Notes: generated by a model from the sequence alone, not told the origin. Shown: positions 28,348-37,942, numbered from the stretch's first letter. The stretch is DNA of 64,000 nucleotides from MedAcidi-G1 sp000817085 (GCA_045568635.1 JBJLAO010000002.1:289697-353696); one strand, 5' to 3'. Program-made: numbers and translations.

Positions 28348-28917
28348 TCAGATGATTTCCACACCTGCTTTATCAAGCTCTGTGCTTGCTGTTTCAGCAG
28401 TCTCTATAGAAACAGGAGCAGTAAGAGATTGAATCACGGTTGTCTTGTAACCATTTTTTACAGCATCTAACGCGGTTGCTTTCACGCAGTAGTCAAAAGC
28501 CAGTCCGACCATATCTATTTCTGAGATTTTTGCTTTAGCCAGGATCTCATTTAAAGAATTACCTCCTTCATCGACACCTTCGAAACCTGAATAAGAAGCC
28601 TCATACATTCCCTTTTTCACAGATATATCGATTTTCTCTTTTATGGATTCTATTTCAGGATGCAAATCCGCTTCAGGAGTGTCAGCCACCCCGTGAACCG
28701 GCCATGAATCCAGATAGTCAGGATTTTCTGAAAAGTGACCACCCGGATCGATGTGCCAATCTTGCGTCGAGATTATCAAGTCATAATCAATATTGCCCTT
28801 TAGTAGGTCAGCTATACTTTTTGCTACAAGGTTCCCACCTTCGACTGGCAATTGACCTTCGTCACAAAAAGTTGGTTGCACATCGACTATCAATAGAGCT
28901 TTTCGGGATTTGTTCAT
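28348..28917 (-). CDS. pncA: Nicotinamidase
   Basis: 189 residues from the ATG at 28915-28917 (MNKSRKALLIVDVQPTF). A frame running upstream to 28971 overlaps pncB and was not used. The catalytic Asp is in LLIVDVQ, the Cys in VGLAFDYCVKATALDA, and the metal Asp/His/His in STQDWHIDPGGHFSE. It hydrolyses nicotinamide to nicotinate. The start is separated by one base from the pncB stop, so the two steps of NAD salvage are translationally coupled. Confidence 0.93.
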   Translation of the reverse strand: MNKSRKALLIVDVQPTFCDEGQLPVEGGNLVAKSIADLLKGNIDYDLIISTQDWHIDPGGHFSENPDYLDSWPVHGVADTPEADLHPEIESIKEKIDISVKKGMYEASYSGFEGVDEGGNSLNEILAKAKISEIDMVGLAFDYCVKATALDAVKNGYKTTVIQSLTAPVSIETAETASTELDKAGVEII

Positions 28918-28918
28918 T

Positions 28919-30232
28919 TCAAACTTCCTTAAATGTTGTAGGTATAGCTGGGCTAGAAAAATGTATTTCACGTTTTTCTTTTGGTAGTTCTTTTATTACG
29001 GCTCGACAATGGGCTCTCGCTTCGTGGACGTTCCATTTATTGAAAATTTCTCCATTTTGGAAGATCACCGTCTGCAACTCTCTCGCCTGAGTGTCAGGGT
29101 TATTTAAGAAATCATTTTCGTTAGTCGTTATTACTTCTTCGACCGCAAAACCTTCATCGGAAAGAAGCCTTTTAGCGAACTTTCTACCGCCCTGATTAGT
29201 TTTACCAGTTGCTTTCTTAGCTACCGGATTAAAAGTCTCAGAAGTCCCATCAGTGATCGCCACTAATTTATAAACAAAACCTGCTGAAGGAACTCCCGAT
29301 CCTGTAACAAGACGATGCCCAGACTCGAACGAGTCAATCGGGTAGGTGGTGAGGTCAGCGATTTTATATTCATCTAGATCGCCTGACACCATTATCTGAG
29401 CGTCTATTGCACCTAAACTGTCCAAGAGTTCGCGTGCTGCGATTGAATCCTCTCCTAAGTTTCCTGAATCTAAACGTATTCCTTTGAGTTCTCCACCTGT
29501 GACTTTGACAGCAGACTTTATTGCATCTTCCTGGTTATATGTGTCAACAAGAAAAATAGTTGACTTTCCAAGTGTTTCAGTTTGCGCTTCAAATGCCTCT
29601 AGCTCATTTGGGAATGAAAGTGTAAAAGCGTGCGATGCCGTGCCTGCAGTGGGTATTCCCCAGCGTCTGGAAGTTTCTAAATTAGAAGTTACGTCTATCC
29701 CTGCTATATAGGCAGCTCTGGCAGCTTGAACTGCTGATTCAGGGTTCACACGTCGCGAACCGGCTTCCATTACAAATTTACCGTTTGCGGATTCAGTTAT
29801 TCGTGCTGCGGCAGTAGCGACGGCAGAAGCATGATTTAAAAACGAAAGAATGATCGTCTCAAGGATTAGTGCTTCACCTATTTCTGCTTCGACGGTCATT
29901 ACGGGACTGAATGGAAAGTAAAGCTCCCCTTCGCGATAAGCGCTAATTTTGCCGCTGAAACTATATTCCTCTAACCATCTAAGAGTTTCAGCGGAGAGTA
30001 AATTTATTGATTCCAGAAACGAAATCTCCTTGTGAGAAAAAGTAAACTTTTCAATAGTTTCCATCAGTGGAAGCAGCCCAGCGAAAACACCGTAAGAGCG
30101 CTCTTTCAAATCTCTAGAAAAAACTTCAAAAACTGCTTTCTCATTAACTTTCCCGGAAAGCACCAAAGCATCAAGCATCGTGTATTCATAATGGTCAGTC
30201 ATTAAAACTGGATTGGTCGAATGAGCACTCAT
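28919..30232 (-). CDS. pncB: Nicotinate phosphoribosyltransferase
   Basis: 437 residues. Features include the N-terminal TDHYEYTMLDA, MEAGSRRVNPESAV (with the segment around the phosphorylated His region), GIPTAGTASHAF, GIRLDSGNLG and FESGHRLVTGSGVP. It makes nicotinate mononucleotide from nicotinate and PRPP. It is followed directly by pncA, so the operon takes nicotinamide to nicotinate to NaMN. Confidence 0.94.
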   Translation of the reverse strand: MSAHSTNPVLMTDHYEYTMLDALVLSGKVNEKAVFEVFSRDLKERSYGVFAGLLPLMETIEKFTFSHKEISFLESINLLSAETLRWLEEYSFSGKISAYREGELYFPFSPVMTVEAEIGEALILETIILSFLNHASAVATAAARITESANGKFVMEAGSRRVNPESAVQAARAAYIAGIDVTSNLETSRRWGIPTAGTASHAFTLSFPNELEAFEAQTETLGKSTIFLVDTYNQEDAIKSAVKVTGGELKGIRLDSGNLGEDSIAARELLDSLGAIDAQIMVSGDLDEYKIADLTTYPIDSFESGHRLVTGSGVPSAGFVYKLVAITDGTSETFNPVAKKATGKTNQGGRKFAKRLLSDEGFAVEEVITTNENDFLNNPDTQARELQTVIFQNGEIFNKWNVHEARAHCRAVIKELPKEKREIHFSSPAIPTTFKEV

Positions 30233-30496
30233 GAAACGATGTTAAGGTTGGTTGAAAAAAACTTTCAATTAAAAACTTATCTCGCCTAGCAAAAATCTGA
30301 CTTCCTTGTGACAGTTTTTACTTAATGTTAACCAACTAAGTTCGTCTCTTAAGTCTCCTTACAAGACTGAACCTACGCGACGGAGTGGTAGTTTTAGGAT
30401 TTTGCTCACTTGACTTTTTGTACGTATAACTACTTTCAACAAATTTTTGAAAAGGACTATTGAAATTACACCACACTTTTTGATTCTCAGAAACTT

Positions 30497-30958
30497 CTAC
30501 TTCGCCTCGGCGAGACGAGAAAGATTTTCCAAAGTTTCTTCCATACTTTTAAGATTATGAGTAGCTCGATCAGCAACACCACTGACGACCCAACCGATCT
30601 TTACTTGTAGCCAAGTCCTCATATCCGTCCAAGACTCAGTAACTAAACAACCGTTTTCAGTAACTTCGATCCGATATGCCCACTCGCACCATGTTTGCCC
30701 ACCTACACGAAGAATGAAAGCTAGTTTTTTTGGCGGTTCACATTCCGTGATTAAAACTTTCGTTGGCCATTGTCGGAAACCATTTTTGTTTTTACCTCTG
30801 AAAATAACGCCCTCTTCAACTCCTTTTACACCTTTTTCCCATCGGCCTCCAGTGTTTTCTGGAGACAAACGTCCCATAGATTCGAGATCAGAGATAATCT
30901 CCCAAACTGCTTGTGGTGAAGCTAAAATCTCTCTGCTTGTTTCCACCTTATTTTTCAT
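30497..30958 (-). CDS. SRPBCC (START-like) domain protein
   Basis: 153 residues with the polyketide-cyclase/START-like pattern: an N-terminal strand then SPQAVWEIISDLESMGRLSP, a central beta sheet (KVLITECEPPKKLAFILRVG) and a long C-terminal helix (THNLKSMEETLENLSRLAEA). It is a small-molecule or lipid-binding fold; the ligand is unknown. It begins 11 nt after the diiron-protein gene ends, so the two are likely one operon. Confidence 0.8.
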   Translation of the reverse strand: MKNKVETSREILASPQAVWEIISDLESMGRLSPENTGGRWEKGVKGVEEGVIFRGKNKNGFRQWPTKVLITECEPPKKLAFILRVGGQTWCEWAYRIEVTENGCLVTESWTDMRTWLQVKIGWVVSGVADRATHNLKSMEETLENLSRLAEAK

Positions 30959-30969
30959 TTTAACTCCAA

Positions 30970-32040
30970 TTATTTGTCTGCATAAGCGGCAGGATCTACA
31001 GCTGAGGCTGCAGTTAGCTCTTCAGCTTCGGTGGTCCAGTCTTCGTATTGGATTATTTGCATCTCTTGAAAACGTTCTCGTAGCCAACCATCTCGATGGT
31101 CAAGAAGACCTAGTTTTTTACAATTTGGAACAATTTTTGAGAAGAGTAGATGTTGAAATTTCTGCTGGGAGCGAGTGTTTGACAACATCGTTTCAATTTC
31201 AGAATTGGAGACTCCGAAAGCCGGCCATAATTCCGGGTTGAGGCTTCGCCTGCGCATTAGGTCGCAGGCTTCATACGCGAATTCTTGACGTTCTCGTAGT
31301 TCATTTGAGGAGAGGTCTTCATAAACCTTTTGCAATGAGAGAATTCCGAATGCGACATGGCGAGCTTCGTCAGCCATTACGTAACGAAGCATCTCTTTGA
31401 GTAATGGGTCTCTTGTAGTTCCCATCATGAAACCAAAAGCTGCTAAAGCTAGACCTTCTATAACTACCTGCATTCCCAAAAACACGACATCCCAACGAGA
31501 GTCAACTAGCACCTGATTTATCAACGTGCGTAGATTGTCATTAATAGCGTAAGTCGTTGGCATTTTCTCATCAAGATATTTGGCAAATGCTTCAACGTGA
31601 CGGGCTTCGTCTACCACTTGGGTGGCTCCATAATACTTTGCGTCTATCCATGGAACCGCTTCAACAAGTCGGGCGGCAACTAGTAGTGCTCCTTGTTCTC
31701 CGTGGAGAAAATTACTCAATGAAGTGCATTGAGAATGCACCGCAAATTCGACCCACTTATCATCTGTCCATGAAGCAACTGGTGAGCGATCAATGTCAGC
31801 TAATGATCGAGCAGGAAATCCTGGTGGGACTCCTGATTCTTCTGCCTGTAGGCGAATAAGTCGTTCCGGATCCACGTCGATAGACCAATCCAGGTCATCG
31901 CTTACATTCCATTGGGCACGTTTAGCTTTCTCGTAGAGACGGTCAAGCCCTCCTCCATCACGGTCATAGTCCCAAGTGAAAGTAGTATCGAAATCAGCCC
32001 TAACTCGGGCGACAAGATCTTCAAAAGACTTCGCATCCAT
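30970..32040 (-). CDS. Ferritin-like diiron protein
   Basis: 356 residues, mostly helical. Two E-x-x-H type iron-binding helices are visible, VVDEARHVEAFAKYL and VMADEARHVAFG, with two further Glu-containing helices (FLHGEQGALLVA and VVIEGLALAAF). These supply the six ligands of a carboxylate-bridged diiron centre as in ribonucleotide reductase R2, AurF and acyl desaturases. It is probably an oxygenase, desaturase or N-oxygenase. The next gene encodes a ligand-binding SRPBCC protein, which could present the substrate. No reductase is adjacent. Confidence 0.78.
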   Translation of the reverse strand: MDAKSFEDLVARVRADFDTTFTWDYDRDGGGLDRLYEKAKRAQWNVSDDLDWSIDVDPERLIRLQAEESGVPPGFPARSLADIDRSPVASWTDDKWVEFAVHSQCTSLSNFLHGEQGALLVAARLVEAVPWIDAKYYGATQVVDEARHVEAFAKYLDEKMPTTYAINDNLRTLINQVLVDSRWDVVFLGMQVVIEGLALAAFGFMMGTTRDPLLKEMLRYVMADEARHVAFGILSLQKVYEDLSSNELRERQEFAYEACDLMRRRSLNPELWPAFGVSNSEIETMLSNTRSQQKFQHLLFSKIVPNCKKLGLLDHRDGWLRERFQEMQIIQYEDWTTEAEELTAASAVDPAAYADK

Positions 32041-32108
32041 AACCGTAGCCTACTTAAAAAATCCTCTGCAGGTGGTATCCGTAAACGTCATAGTTCTGAG
32101 CTTCGAGA

Positions 32109-32555
32109 TTAACTATTTAAAGCTCGTGAAAGGCCTTCGGGGTCATTAGTACCAACCACAAGTCTTTTGCCGTTAGCTTTTCTTATTTCCACACAGCTGC
32201 GACCCCAGACACGCCATAGCCAGCCACCTGAGACTCCTCTTATGCCCGTACCAACCCATCCAGAAATTTCAGTTATTTCGTGAGAGAGTATTTCGCTTCT
32301 AGGCAATCGGGTTCGAGGCCACCCATACGCGAACCTGAATTCAAAATGTTCAAAAGTCACGACCGTGGTAGCTGACATGAAAGGTCGAACAAAAGCAAAG
32401 TAGATACCAAACACAGCGGCTATGAGGATCCATGAAACACCTTTTGAAGCAGAAAATCCTGCAATAACGTTAGGTCCCAAAACGAACACAACACAAACAG
32501 TAAGAAAAACTCTTCTCCAATTTTTTGAAATGGTTTGTGTGTTTTCATAGATCAC
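32109..32555 (-). CDS. Small membrane protein with PH-like cytosolic domain
   Basis: 148 residues. Two membrane helices (about 15-34 and 40-58) are followed by a beta-rich domain ending GWLWRVWGRSCVEIRKANGK and then TNDPEGLSRAL, which resembles bacterial PH-like domains. No function can be assigned. It lies 68 nt beyond the start of the diiron gene on the same strand. Confidence 0.6.
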   Translation of the reverse strand: MIYENTQTISKNWRRVFLTVCVVFVLGPNVIAGFSASKGVSWILIAAVFGIYFAFVRPFMSATTVVTFEHFEFRFAYGWPRTRLPRSEILSHEITEISGWVGTGIRGVSGGWLWRVWGRSCVEIRKANGKRLVVGTNDPEGLSRALNS

Positions 32556-32675
32556 GTCTTAAAAATAGCAAAAAACTCAAAAGAAGACAGATCACTTTTC
32601 TGCTGGTAATAAAAAACACAGTAAGTAATTATCTTAAAAATGTTCTTTTTCAAGATTAGGTTGTAGTGTTCGCTG

Positions 32676-33947
32676 ATGTTTCAAAAAGGAGTCACAGCTA
32701 AAGGTGCGCGCTCACCAGCTGGATTCTACGGATGGCACATGCTCGCATTTGCTTCACTGATCGGCATTCTCACAGGACCGGGCCAGTCAGCTGCTGTCTC
32801 AGTTTTTCGCGAACACCTCTCCTCCGGCCTTGATCTTTCAGATTCTGCTATCGCCACTGCTTACCTACTAGGCACACTGATATCATCTACCTTTCAGCCC
32901 AGAATCGGAACTTGGATAGACAATATTGGAGTGAAAAGAGCCACAATAACCATTGGATTGCTCTTTGCTCTTGCTGTCGCTCACATGTCAATTATCAATG
33001 GCGTCATCTGGTTGTCAGTCGGTTTTCTTGGAATTCGACTTCTGGGGCAAGGGGCTTTAAGTCTCACCACGACCGTTGCTGTGGCACATTGGTTTGACCT
33101 GCGTCGTGGTTTTGCGATGGGTTTGAAAACGACGGTGGTTTTTAGCGGAATGAGTGCTGTCCCACTTATTCTGGCCCTGACCATTGAAAGTTGGGGTTGG
33201 AGGCAAGCCTGGTTGATAGCAGCAGTAACTATTTTCCTGACTGTCGTGCCGATTGCTTTTTTCGGGTATGTGGATCGGCCTTCAGATCTGGGACAGGTAC
33301 CTGATGGAGGTAACTATGAAACTGAAATTCTCTCAGATCGAAGAGTTGAATCGGTAACTCGTGATGAGGCTATACGTACAAGAACATTTTGGACTCTGGC
33401 ATCAGTAACTATCTGCAGTTCACTTTTTGGTACTGGTCTGATATTTCATCAGAGTAATATCCTCGGAGAGATCGGTTACACAAACTCTGAAGCTGCAGCC
33501 ATGTTCTTGCCTGCAGCTGCGGGGTCGATATTGGGAGGCCTTGGCTTCGGATGGCTCACAGACCGCCCTATCCGCCCTTGGCTTCCCGCCGCTTCTGGTT
33601 TTCTGATAGCTCTGACAACTTTTCTTGGGGGTTCTGTTACTTCTTTAGGAGGAGTTATTAGCTATGTCTTACTTTTTGGTGTGGCTATGGGAGGTGTGGC
33701 TTCGATGAACACAGCGTTGTTACCTGCACTGTTTGGGGTTGGACACATTGGTTCAATCACTGGTTCACTTAGTTTTCTGAGTGTTCTCGCCTCTTCAATA
33801 GGAGGGCTTGCCTATTCATTAGGAAGTAATATATTCGGCGATTATAGAAGCACCAGCGTCGCGTTCACTATCGTCCCACTGTTAGTTGCAGGCACCGCTT
33901 TAATCAATCGTCGACACTTCCTTACAAGCGAATCACTTAGAGGTTAG
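32676..33947 (+). CDS. MFS transporter
   Basis: 423 residues with twelve predicted membrane helices. The conserved loop 2-3 motif appears as FQPRIGTWIDNIGVKRATI, and helix 5 as MGLKTTVVFSGMSAVP. It is of the general drug/monocarboxylate-like type; the substrate is unknown. It precedes the selenoprotein and amidase genes by 32 nt, so it may import their substrate. Confidence 0.82.
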   Translation: MFQKGVTAKGARSPAGFYGWHMLAFASLIGILTGPGQSAAVSVFREHLSSGLDLSDSAIATAYLLGTLISSTFQPRIGTWIDNIGVKRATITIGLLFALAVAHMSIINGVIWLSVGFLGIRLLGQGALSLTTTVAVAHWFDLRRGFAMGLKTTVVFSGMSAVPLILALTIESWGWRQAWLIAAVTIFLTVVPIAFFGYVDRPSDLGQVPDGGNYETEILSDRRVESVTRDEAIRTRTFWTLASVTICSSLFGTGLIFHQSNILGEIGYTNSEAAAMFLPAAAGSILGGLGFGWLTDRPIRPWLPAASGFLIALTTFLGGSVTSLGGVISYVLLFGVAMGGVASMNTALLPALFGVGHIGSITGSLSFLSVLASSIGGLAYSLGSNIFGDYRSTSVAFTIVPLLVAGTALINRRHFLTSESLRG

Positions 33948-33979
33948 AACTGGAAACAAGAAAACGATATATTGTGCCT

Positions 33980-35125
33980 ATGGCAGATTCCGATATTAAA
34001 GCAATGACCGCGCAAATTCCTGCAGTTGAGTTTGATGAAACTTCTTTCACCACTCCAGTGCGACTCAACGAGGCAACAGTAGCAATCGTTACGTCAGCTG
34101 CTCTCCATCATCCCGGCGATGAAGAGTTCACAATGCTCGATATTGGATACCGAGTTTTAGAGTCTTCGAAACATGACTATCTGTTACGTCACTGGAGTCC
34201 AAACTTTGACACAACTGGTTTCGCATTAGATATTAATACTGTTTTTCCGATTGACCGTCTACAAGAACTGGCTGACCAGAAAGTAATAGGGAAAGTTTCT
34301 GATCAGCATCTTTCCTACGCTGGAAATCAATTTGACCTTTCTTCTATTCGCCTTGATAGCGGTCCTGCCGGAGCAAAGTTTCTAAAAGATCAAGGTGTCG
34401 ATGTAGTACTTCTGACCCCTGTTTGACCGTTGTGTACGCGTACCGTGAGTACGCTCGCTCACATTTTTGAAGCCGCTGGTATGGCAACAATTGTTCTCGG
34501 ATCGATCAAAGAACAAGTGGAAGCTACTGCTCCCCCGCGTGCTCTTTATTGTGATTTTCCTTTAGGGCGCCCCCTTGGGGAACCTCTGGATCCTGAATTT
34601 CAACACCGAGTTCTTGAGTCCGCTTTCCGATTACTGGAAGCTAAAGAACCCACTATTGAAAAATACGATGTGTCAATCCCAGATAACGGAGACGAAATTC
34701 TTGCCTGTCCGCTTCCACCTAGACATGACCCAGATTTACACCCTGCCTTAGATGAAGTCAGAGGATTAAGACCCGCCTATGAACGTGCGGTTGCGAAATA
34801 CGGGAATCGTATCGGTATGGGCAGAATAGTTCAATTGGAAGATTTAGAAGAAGCAATTATGGCTCTTATCAGAGTCACTGAAGGGGTTCCATGGAAAGAA
34901 GCTGGAATACCTGGTGTGCCTTCTCGAGTTAGTCAAGACATACGCGGTTATTACGAAACAGCTTCTTTAGAACTTTCCGAAAATGCTCCTAGAGCCTGGA
35001 CGGGGACTCGTTGGTTTTTGAAAAACACTGAAGCAGGCAAGGTGCTGATGGCAGCCCGCCAAACAATGGCTGATTCAGGAGCTAACCAACCTATCTGGTT
35101 CTATATGACACCCGGAGATGACTAA
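33980..35125 (+). CDS. Selenoprotein of the glycine/betaine/sarcosine/D-proline reductase selenoprotein B family (UGA = Sec)
   Basis: One gene interrupted by an in-frame TGA at 34424-34426; both parts are in the same frame and both belong to the same family. Just before the TGA the sequence is GVDVVLLTPV, and just after it is PLCTRTVSTLAHIFEAAGMA. This gives a U-x-x-C redox motif (Sec149, Cys152) at exactly the place where GrdB/PrdB-family proteins carry Sec or Cys. Upstream family features are NFDTTGFALDINTVFPIDRL; downstream is ALYCDFPLGRPLGEP. A SECIS-like hairpin follows the TGA. Length is 381 residues from ATG 33980 (GTG 33974 also possible). The stop TAA is immediately followed by the amidase GTG. 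In characterised members the Sec/Cys attacks a C-N bond; the substrate here is unknown. Confidence 0.88.
34432..34462 (+). promoter_or_regulatory. SECIS-like hairpin downstream of in-frame UGA
   Basis: GCGTAC (34438-34443), a five-base loop CGTGA, and GTACGC (34449-34454) form a perfect 6-bp stem. Flanking GTG (34432-34434) and CAC (34460-34462) can extend it across an internal loop. The loop carries G at its second position and lies 18 nt after the UGA. This matches the general bacterial SECIS pattern of a stem-loop shortly after UGA with a G among the first two loop bases. Confidence 0.7.
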
Positions 35126-36529
35126 GTGGCCGGGGAAATCTGGAGAAACAATGCAACCGACCTAGCTGACATGATCGCCGCTGGGGATGTGTCCAGTTTG
35201 GAAGTGGTGAACAGTCATCTGGGTCGAATTGAAGAAGTCAACGGGTGGCTGAACGCCGTTACACGTGTTCTAGCTGACGAGGCCAGAGTTGCGGCAAAAG
35301 ACGCGGATAAGGCCGTCGCTGCTGGTGATGAACTCGGTCCCCTTCATGGTGTTCCTTGCACAATTAAAGAGAACGTAGATGTAGCAGGCACCCCAACAAC
35401 CCAAGGGCTTCCTGTCTTTGCTGATCTCGTTTCCCCAACCGATGCCCCTCTCGTTGAACGCCTCCGCTTGGCAGGTGCTATACCAATAGGGCGAACCAAC
35501 CTCCCTGAGCTTGGACTCAGGATAAGCACAGATAATCCTCTGCATGGTTTGACTCGCAACCCGTGGCATCCTGAACGAACAGCTGGCGGTTCGTCTGGTG
35601 GAGAGGGCTCTGCAATCGCATCAGGAATGTCACCATTGGGCCTTGGCAACGATATTGGTGGTTCGGTTCGTAATCCGGCTTTCTGCTGTGGGGTCACAGC
35701 CATCAAACCCACTCATGGTCGACTCCCTGCCTTCAGCGTTTTTGAACACGACCAGAATCCTGCTTTGTCGTCTCAAATAATGCTCACTGACGGCCCGATG
35801 GCACGCTCAGTGTCAGATTTACGAACCGCTATGGGAATTTTGAACGGTCGCGACATCCGTGATCCGCGATCTGTTGACGTCTCACTCGATGGACCTGATG
35901 TTAAACGTCAGGCTGCTGTAGTTAAACACATTCCAGATGTCGACTGCCACCCATCTGTGATCGAAGGGGTTGAACGTGCGGCATCGTCTTTAGAAGAAGC
36001 TGGCTGGGAAATAGTTGAAAGCACGCCCCCTGGAATTGATCTATGTTCAGAAATATGGGCTCACTTGTTGGGCGCTGACGTGTCGCTTCTTATGGATGCT
36101 GCACGTCCCATTCTAAGCAAGGAAATGACCGAGGCATTAGATAGCGGCATAACCGAACAGTTCTCTAGAGAAATAATTAGCCATGATGCGATTCATGCAG
36201 AAAGATCTCGTCTTGCCCGAGAATGGTCACTTTTCTTCGCTGATAACCCTGTTGTAATCATGCCAACCTGGCCACATCCCCCGTTCGAACATGGTGCTGA
36301 CATTCGTGAAGAGTCAAGACATGAACTTGTAGAAACACTGCGATTTATAACACCTGCTAACGTGCTTGGGTTGCCGTCTGTGGCGCTGCCAGTCGGCGTG
36401 TCCGAAGGTCTTCCTCAGGGAGTGCAATGTGTTGCAGATCGTTGGCGTGATGATCTGGCATTAAAAGCAGCGGGTGACATCGAAAAATCCCTAGGAAAAA
36501 TAACTCCGATAAACCCAATAAATGATTAA
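35126..36529 (+). CDS. Amidase signature family hydrolase
   Basis: 467 residues from a GTG that directly follows the selenoprotein stop (TAAGTG). The Ser-cisSer-Lys triad is visible: Lys in GVPCTIKENVDV, cis-Ser in AGGSSGGEGSAIA and nucleophile Ser in GNDIGGSVRNPAFCCG. The family hydrolyses amides of many small molecules. Tight coupling to the selenoprotein suggests that amide cleavage feeds or follows the reductive step. GatA is unlikely because no gatB/gatC are adjacent. Confidence 0.88.
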   Translation: MAGEIWRNNATDLADMIAAGDVSSLEVVNSHLGRIEEVNGWLNAVTRVLADEARVAAKDADKAVAAGDELGPLHGVPCTIKENVDVAGTPTTQGLPVFADLVSPTDAPLVERLRLAGAIPIGRTNLPELGLRISTDNPLHGLTRNPWHPERTAGGSSGGEGSAIASGMSPLGLGNDIGGSVRNPAFCCGVTAIKPTHGRLPAFSVFEHDQNPALSSQIMLTDGPMARSVSDLRTAMGILNGRDIRDPRSVDVSLDGPDVKRQAAVVKHIPDVDCHPSVIEGVERAASSLEEAGWEIVESTPPGIDLCSEIWAHLLGADVSLLMDAARPILSKEMTEALDSGITEQFSREIISHDAIHAERSRLAREWSLFFADNPVVIMPTWPHPPFEHGADIREESRHELVETLRFITPANVLGLPSVALPVGVSEGLPQGVQCVADRWRDDLALKAAGDIEKSLGKITPINPIND

Positions 36530-36572
36530 CGGTGTTTAATCTCTGCTGAGTGAAGGTTTTGACACGAAAAAG

Positions 36573-37283
36573 TTAAGTGGCAGCGATTCGATCTGTGATC
36601 CTTGAATACACCTGGGTTATTTTGTCTGAACCCAACGTTTCGCTGATCTCCATTCGGTCACCTTCAGAAATTCGTCGTCTTAGCTCTTTCATAGCATTAT
36701 CGAAAGCTTCTTTTGTCCCGTCACCGAGTTCGTATAGGGCTAGGTAAGGGAAATTTATGGGCCACGGTCTTCCCGTCATGTTCATACCGGTCTCTTTGTA
36801 ACGTGAAGCAGCTGAAAAACCAGGAACATCTAAGACCTCCGGAAGGTGGACTTCCTGATACCAACGGTTGAATTCTTCATCATCTTCTTCCGAAACCGGT
36901 TCCGTAAAAGGCATGAAAAGAGTTTCAGGCACATCATCATGGCCACCGAGTCTCGGTCCCGTCTCAGCGAAATACATTGACCGGACGTTGTCACGATCGA
37001 TTGTTTCAGGAGGTGAACGGTGCATTTCATCAGCCTCTATTCGACGCATGTGTTCATCAGACACAGCCTGAAGTGCATCTAAATCTTCGACTTCTAGTTC
37101 ATAAAGAGCCAAGTATTCCTGTTCGAATGATCTGTCTCCGGGAAAAGCTTTATAACGGGCCGCCCGTACGTATCCGGGTACAGCTAGAACATCGGGAAGG
37201 TGCACAGTCGTATACCAATCGTTGTACGCGTCATCTCTTTCTAATGAGACAGGACCGCTTAAAACGACTAAAAGTGCTCTCAT
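36573..37283 (-). CDS. Tandem EthD-like (dimeric alpha/beta-barrel) protein
   Basis: 236 residues made of two homologous halves. Each half has the same signature: YNDWYTTVHLPDVLAVPGYV near residue 21 and FNRWYQEVHLPEVLDVPGFS near residue 138, followed by an AARYK/ASRYK strand and a YLALYEL strand. This is an internally duplicated ferredoxin-like fold as in EthD and stress-response barrel proteins. Such proteins often assist in catabolic pathways; no specific reaction can be given. Confidence 0.75.
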   Translation of the reverse strand: MRALLVVLSGPVSLERDDAYNDWYTTVHLPDVLAVPGYVRAARYKAFPGDRSFEQEYLALYELEVEDLDALQAVSDEHMRRIEADEMHRSPPETIDRDNVRSMYFAETGPRLGGHDDVPETLFMPFTEPVSEEDDEEFNRWYQEVHLPEVLDVPGFSAASRYKETGMNMTGRPWPINFPYLALYELGDGTKEAFDNAMKELRRRISEGDRMEISETLGSDKITQVYSRITDRIAAT

Positions 37284-37320
37284 AAAACTTTTATAACACT
37301 TAACGTTTCCAGCTCAAAAT

Positions 37321-37866
37321 CTAAGATATTGGATTCTGAGGCCCTGGATCTGGACTTTCTGCTTTTACGGGAGTTCCGACCATCACTCTTGTTTTAAAAA
37401 CTTTGTCTATGAGTCTTTGCTTCTTCGGATCCCAAATCGGCCACAAATAATCGATTAATTCGATAATGTTGCCGATACCAGTTATCCCACCAATCAAACC
37501 AGGCACCAACCATCGTCCCACTCCCCTAGCTCCACCAGGAGTTTCGCCAGACTCGGCGTCTACTAGACATATGCCTTGGAATCGTTTTCCAGGCGTCGTA
37601 CCTGAAACACCCTGACAGTATCCGAAGAACCACCCAGACCACACCAAAGCACCCAAGCCTAAAATAATTCCGACTACGAGTAGAAATATTGTTCCAGCAG
37701 AATAATTGTATTCACCCCAAAAGTCGTCGTAAGCAACTATTGCGCTTGTGATTATCAATACGCCTGGTATAAGAAAGACGGCTATCAAAATCAAAAAATC
37801 AACTATTGCTGCTTTGCCACGCGTCCACCAAGACGCTGGCTCAAGACCAGAAAAATTTTCGTTCAT
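37321..37866 (-). CDS. RDD family membrane protein
   Basis: 181 residues. The N-terminus has ASWWTRGKAAIVDFLILIAV, the family's aromatic/Arg/Asp entry to the first helix, then a second and third membrane segment and GTTPGKRFQGICLVDAESGE, the second conserved RDD block. Function in bacteria is generally uncertain (some are Na+/H+ antiporters). Confidence 0.82.
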   Translation of the reverse strand: MNENFSGLEPASWWTRGKAAIVDFLILIAVFLIPGVLIITSAIVAYDDFWGEYNYSAGTIFLLVVGIILGLGALVWSGWFFGYCQGVSGTTPGKRFQGICLVDAESGETPGGARGVGRWLVPGLIGGITGIGNIIELIDYLWPIWDPKKQRLIDKVFKTRVMVGTPVKAESPDPGPQNPIS

Positions 37867-37942
37867 ATAAATCAGCTCTCCACAATATTTTTATAAGTTC
37901 AGATGGAAGGTAATGTAACAAGAAGAATACTGCAAGTTAAGA

